From Rhipicephalus microplus (Eukaryota > Arthropoda > Arachnida > Ixodida > Ixodidae): DNA of 64,000 nt. The stretch lies in the NCBI RefSeq assembly GCF_043290135.1, contig NC_134701.1, positions 201,753,101 through 201,817,100 on the forward strand, given 5' to 3'. The position numbers and the translations under genes are program-made. Positions 62,020-64,000 of the stretch are shown one piece after another (the first letter of the stretch is position 1; each line of letters opens with the position of its first letter). The notes under the pieces were generated by a model that saw only the letters and a list, made by a program, of their open reading frames with translations, was not told where the DNA came from and did no database searches.

Positions 62020-62330
62020 AGTGAGACAACTTTATTTCGTGCCGCTGCTCGGGTCAAGCGAGGCATGGGCCGGTAGACTAGCCCCAGCGGAGCTCCCTCT
62101 CAGAAGTGGCGGCCGCATCTTGGCTTTGGCGGCGTCTTCGGCCAGCCGGACAGCCCGGAGATGGTCATCCGGGAACTCGCTGAGCAGCATGGCCTTCCAC
62201 TCTACGCGGCGTGGTTATCCTAAACGTAGTATTGGCACCCGGTGGTGTTTGATGGTGTGCGTCTCTGGGAGACATGCCCATATAATGTGGTCGAGAGTGC
62301 CGTAGAATATTGTGCTAGTCAGCTATGACC
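62020..62330 (-). pseudogene. L5: LINE 3' end relic
   Basis: The minus strand reads GTLDHIIWACLPETHTIKHH (about 62240-62300), then SEFPDDHLRAVRLAEDAAKA (about 62110-62175). The L-x-H-x4-C part of a C-terminal knuckle and the ending in an alanine/arginine-rich helix resemble LINEs with RNase H, as in L3. The cysteine pair upstream is lost. A polyadenylation-like 'aaataaagt' lies at 62030-62040 on the minus strand. Confidence 0.55.
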
Positions 62331-63090
62331 GAGTCGCCAGATGATGGTTCCACGTGAACTGCTCGCTGTGGCTCCATCAGTGACATTCGACCTTAGTGCT
62401 ATTTTCTAGAAGCGACCTTTAGGATCAAGGCTGGTGTCTACGTTAGTACGACGCCTACTGCGTACTCTGTTCTATGACATGGAAGCCTAATTCAGGCTCT
62501 CAATATCATTTGCGTCCAGCAACAATTTGCACATGCATAATATTGTTGTAATAATACGGCGCTCAGTCTTAATATCGTAATGATACCGCACTCAGTCTTA
62601 GTCGGTGTCAATACACTCGCATATAGTCACGTCTCACCTCATTTAACGTAAGAATGTTTGTTTGACCAGTGGAATCCTAGGTTATCTAGACACGTTTCTG
62701 AGAACGTAGCTTGCAAGAAGTGGTGTGTAATGATGAGTGAGCTGTCGAATATCCATCTACTTCTCATGTGGAACGTCGAACCATGCAGTTTGCCTATGCA
62801 AATTTTGCAAGTTTCGAAACCTCACGAGGCATGCCTCAAAGTGCGGTATTTGACCGTTGCGTTGTCCTACGTTTCATTGGCGTGTTTGTAGTTATGGGAC
62901 TTAGTGCTATACATACAGGTTTAAATAAGAGTATGCGAAATTCTGCTTAGAAAAAGTTTATTTACACTATATACAAAAACGAAATTGCGGGACTCTTAAG
63001 CTACACTTTCAAGAGTTTACTGCGCTAGCGAAATCTGGTCCCTAGTGCGTACTTCAAAGACTTAGTACATGAAATCATTTCATACCTGCT
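62331..63090. other. Unassigned DNA
   Basis: No gene recognised; frames at 62658-62950 are featureless. Confidence 0.5.
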
Positions 63091-63154
63091 ATGCACCCAC
63101 TACGTGGCCTTAAGGGAATAGGCACAGTAAACTATGTGCCTTTTGTAGTGGGTG
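63091..63154. repeat. Nested hairpin at the edge of family C
   Basis: cacccactac (63094-63103) pairs with gtagtgggtg (63145-63154); within the loop aggcaca (63120-63126) pairs with tgtgcct (63135-63141). The outer arm is also present in family C copy 1 (25090-25102) without its partner. Confidence 0.75.
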
Positions 63155-63345
63155 ACCGGATTTTGAATTATGAATTCACTATGATAATCGCATGTTCTGA
63201 CAACTGATGGCTATGCGCGCTGGTACCACGCCTTATTACTGCAATATTTCATGGTGTACTGTGAAGCATGTATACAGGATGCGTGTGTTTGTAAAGCATG
63301 CAAGTTACTTTCACTGCATTTCCAACCAGAGGAAGTTGTTTCACT
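63155..63345 (-). repeat. Dispersed repeat family C, copy 2
   Basis: The complement of 63155-63345 follows 24905-25105: 'ggaaatgcagtgaaagtaac', 'tgctttacaaacacacg', 'cctgtatacatgcttcaca', 'cagaacatgcgattatca'. The long minus and plus frames here are not genes. Confidence 0.75.
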
Positions 63346-63362
63346 GTATTCAAAAGCAGACG

Positions 63363-63425
63363 CGTGGCTGTGTGGTGGAACATCCGTTTGCCATGCAAAC
63401 AACCCAGACTCGATACCCACTCGGA
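63363..63425 (+). repeat. tRNA-like block
   Basis: 'gtggctgtgtggtggaacat' (A-box) and 'ccagactcgatacccac' (B-box-like) at tRNA spacing, directly beside family C copy 2. Probably the head of a tRNA-derived repeat; stems do not close. Confidence 0.5.
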
Positions 63426-63461
63426 CACAAAGACCCAGATTCGATACGCACTCAGATTCTA

Positions 63462-63760
63462 GATTTAGGGGGCGAAGCTCCCTACGCCGTGCGTCGTTCG
63501 TTCCTCTGCAGTAGTAGAAGTAGTATGTAGCCACCTCTAGTTTATGAGTTGCTCAGTAGATGGCATTGAGTGCATATGTCCTTGGGAATAATATAATTAA
63601 ATTGCGATAGAGGGTTTCACAGCATATCCACGGATTGAATGATTATGAGGGGGGGAAGTGTCCGTCTGGATTCACGGACGGATGAATGCACTGATGGACT
63701 TACGGATGCTTCGCCACACTCATCATCATTCACTCTTTGAATATTCTGTGCTCTTATTAA
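63462..63760 (+). repeat. Family B copy with terminal fold-back
   Basis: Head 'tttagggggcgaagctccct', 'tagtatgtagccacctctag', 'gttgctcagtagatggc', a short GACG satellite, and an inverted pair: 63618-63649 and 63719-63750 match as reverse complements at about 26 of 32 positions. Confidence 0.65.
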
Positions 63761-63975
63761 TTATTTTATTTGAATCATTCTGAATTTTTCGGTCACTCAT
63801 AAGATGGTGATTTTTCGCTCACAACGAACGACGCCAATGCCAGTATTTCTGCAAAACTAGATATTTAAGGATATCACTTTCAAAAATTCATAACGTTGCA
63901 GTTATGAGGGGCACGTACACATCGGTGTATTTATGTCCCACGACTAACATCGCTCAACAGCTTTGCGGCACTGAG

Positions 63976-64000
63976 TTTCAGGGGCGAAGCTCCTCAAGCC
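63976..64000 (+). repeat. Start of another family B copy, cut by the window edge
   Basis: 'caggggcgaagctcctcaag' equals the family B head. Confidence 0.6.

Overview
This window looks like intergenic or intronic DNA from a hard tick (Ixodida, probably a metastriate such as Rhipicephalus or a relative). The evidence is three or more copies of a Ruka-like tRNA-derived SINE, very long TA, ATCT and CA microsatellites, eukaryotic LINE, Penelope and Ty3/gypsy remains, and no bacterial gene arrangement. I recognise no host protein-coding gene and no functional RNA gene. Almost every long open frame is a transposon relic, a translated microsatellite or chance.

Layout: 1-475 is the end of a dispersed 'family A' repeat. 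476-10818 is mostly unassigned DNA holding a MITE-like element (2197-2485), a SINE (7411-7653), a 98-bp pure TA array and a perfect hairpin (9222-9261). 10819-16973 is an inverted, decayed Ty3/gypsy element (G1) with ~131-135-bp LTRs, its gag split by a LINE 3' fragment. 17295-31612 is a dense nest: family A copies A1-A3, one carrying both a LINE fragment and a Penelope-like element; two copies of a DNA element starting 'gggacact'; a second LINE copy split by one of them; SINEs; and degenerate tetranucleotide satellites. 38678-44029 is a structurally complete but mutated Ty3/gypsy element (G2) with only 110-bp LTRs, inserted into a TA microsatellite. 44510-46140 is a family A variant with a minisatellite body. 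46141-64000 is lower density: two good SINEs, an inverted family A copy (A4), LINE 3' ends, TIR and hairpin elements, and the 'tagatggcg' family B copies.

How it fits together: the order of nesting gives a relative history (family A, then LINE, Penelope and DNA elements inside it; G1, then a LINE inside it; a TA microsatellite, then G2 inside it). The most interesting unexplained object is family A: about 1 kb, seen six times, with recurring ends, an ATCT array at a fixed place, a conserved palindrome and an internal tRNA-like block. It has no protein and fits no transposon class that I can assign. All comparisons were made by eye; alignments and database searches were not run.
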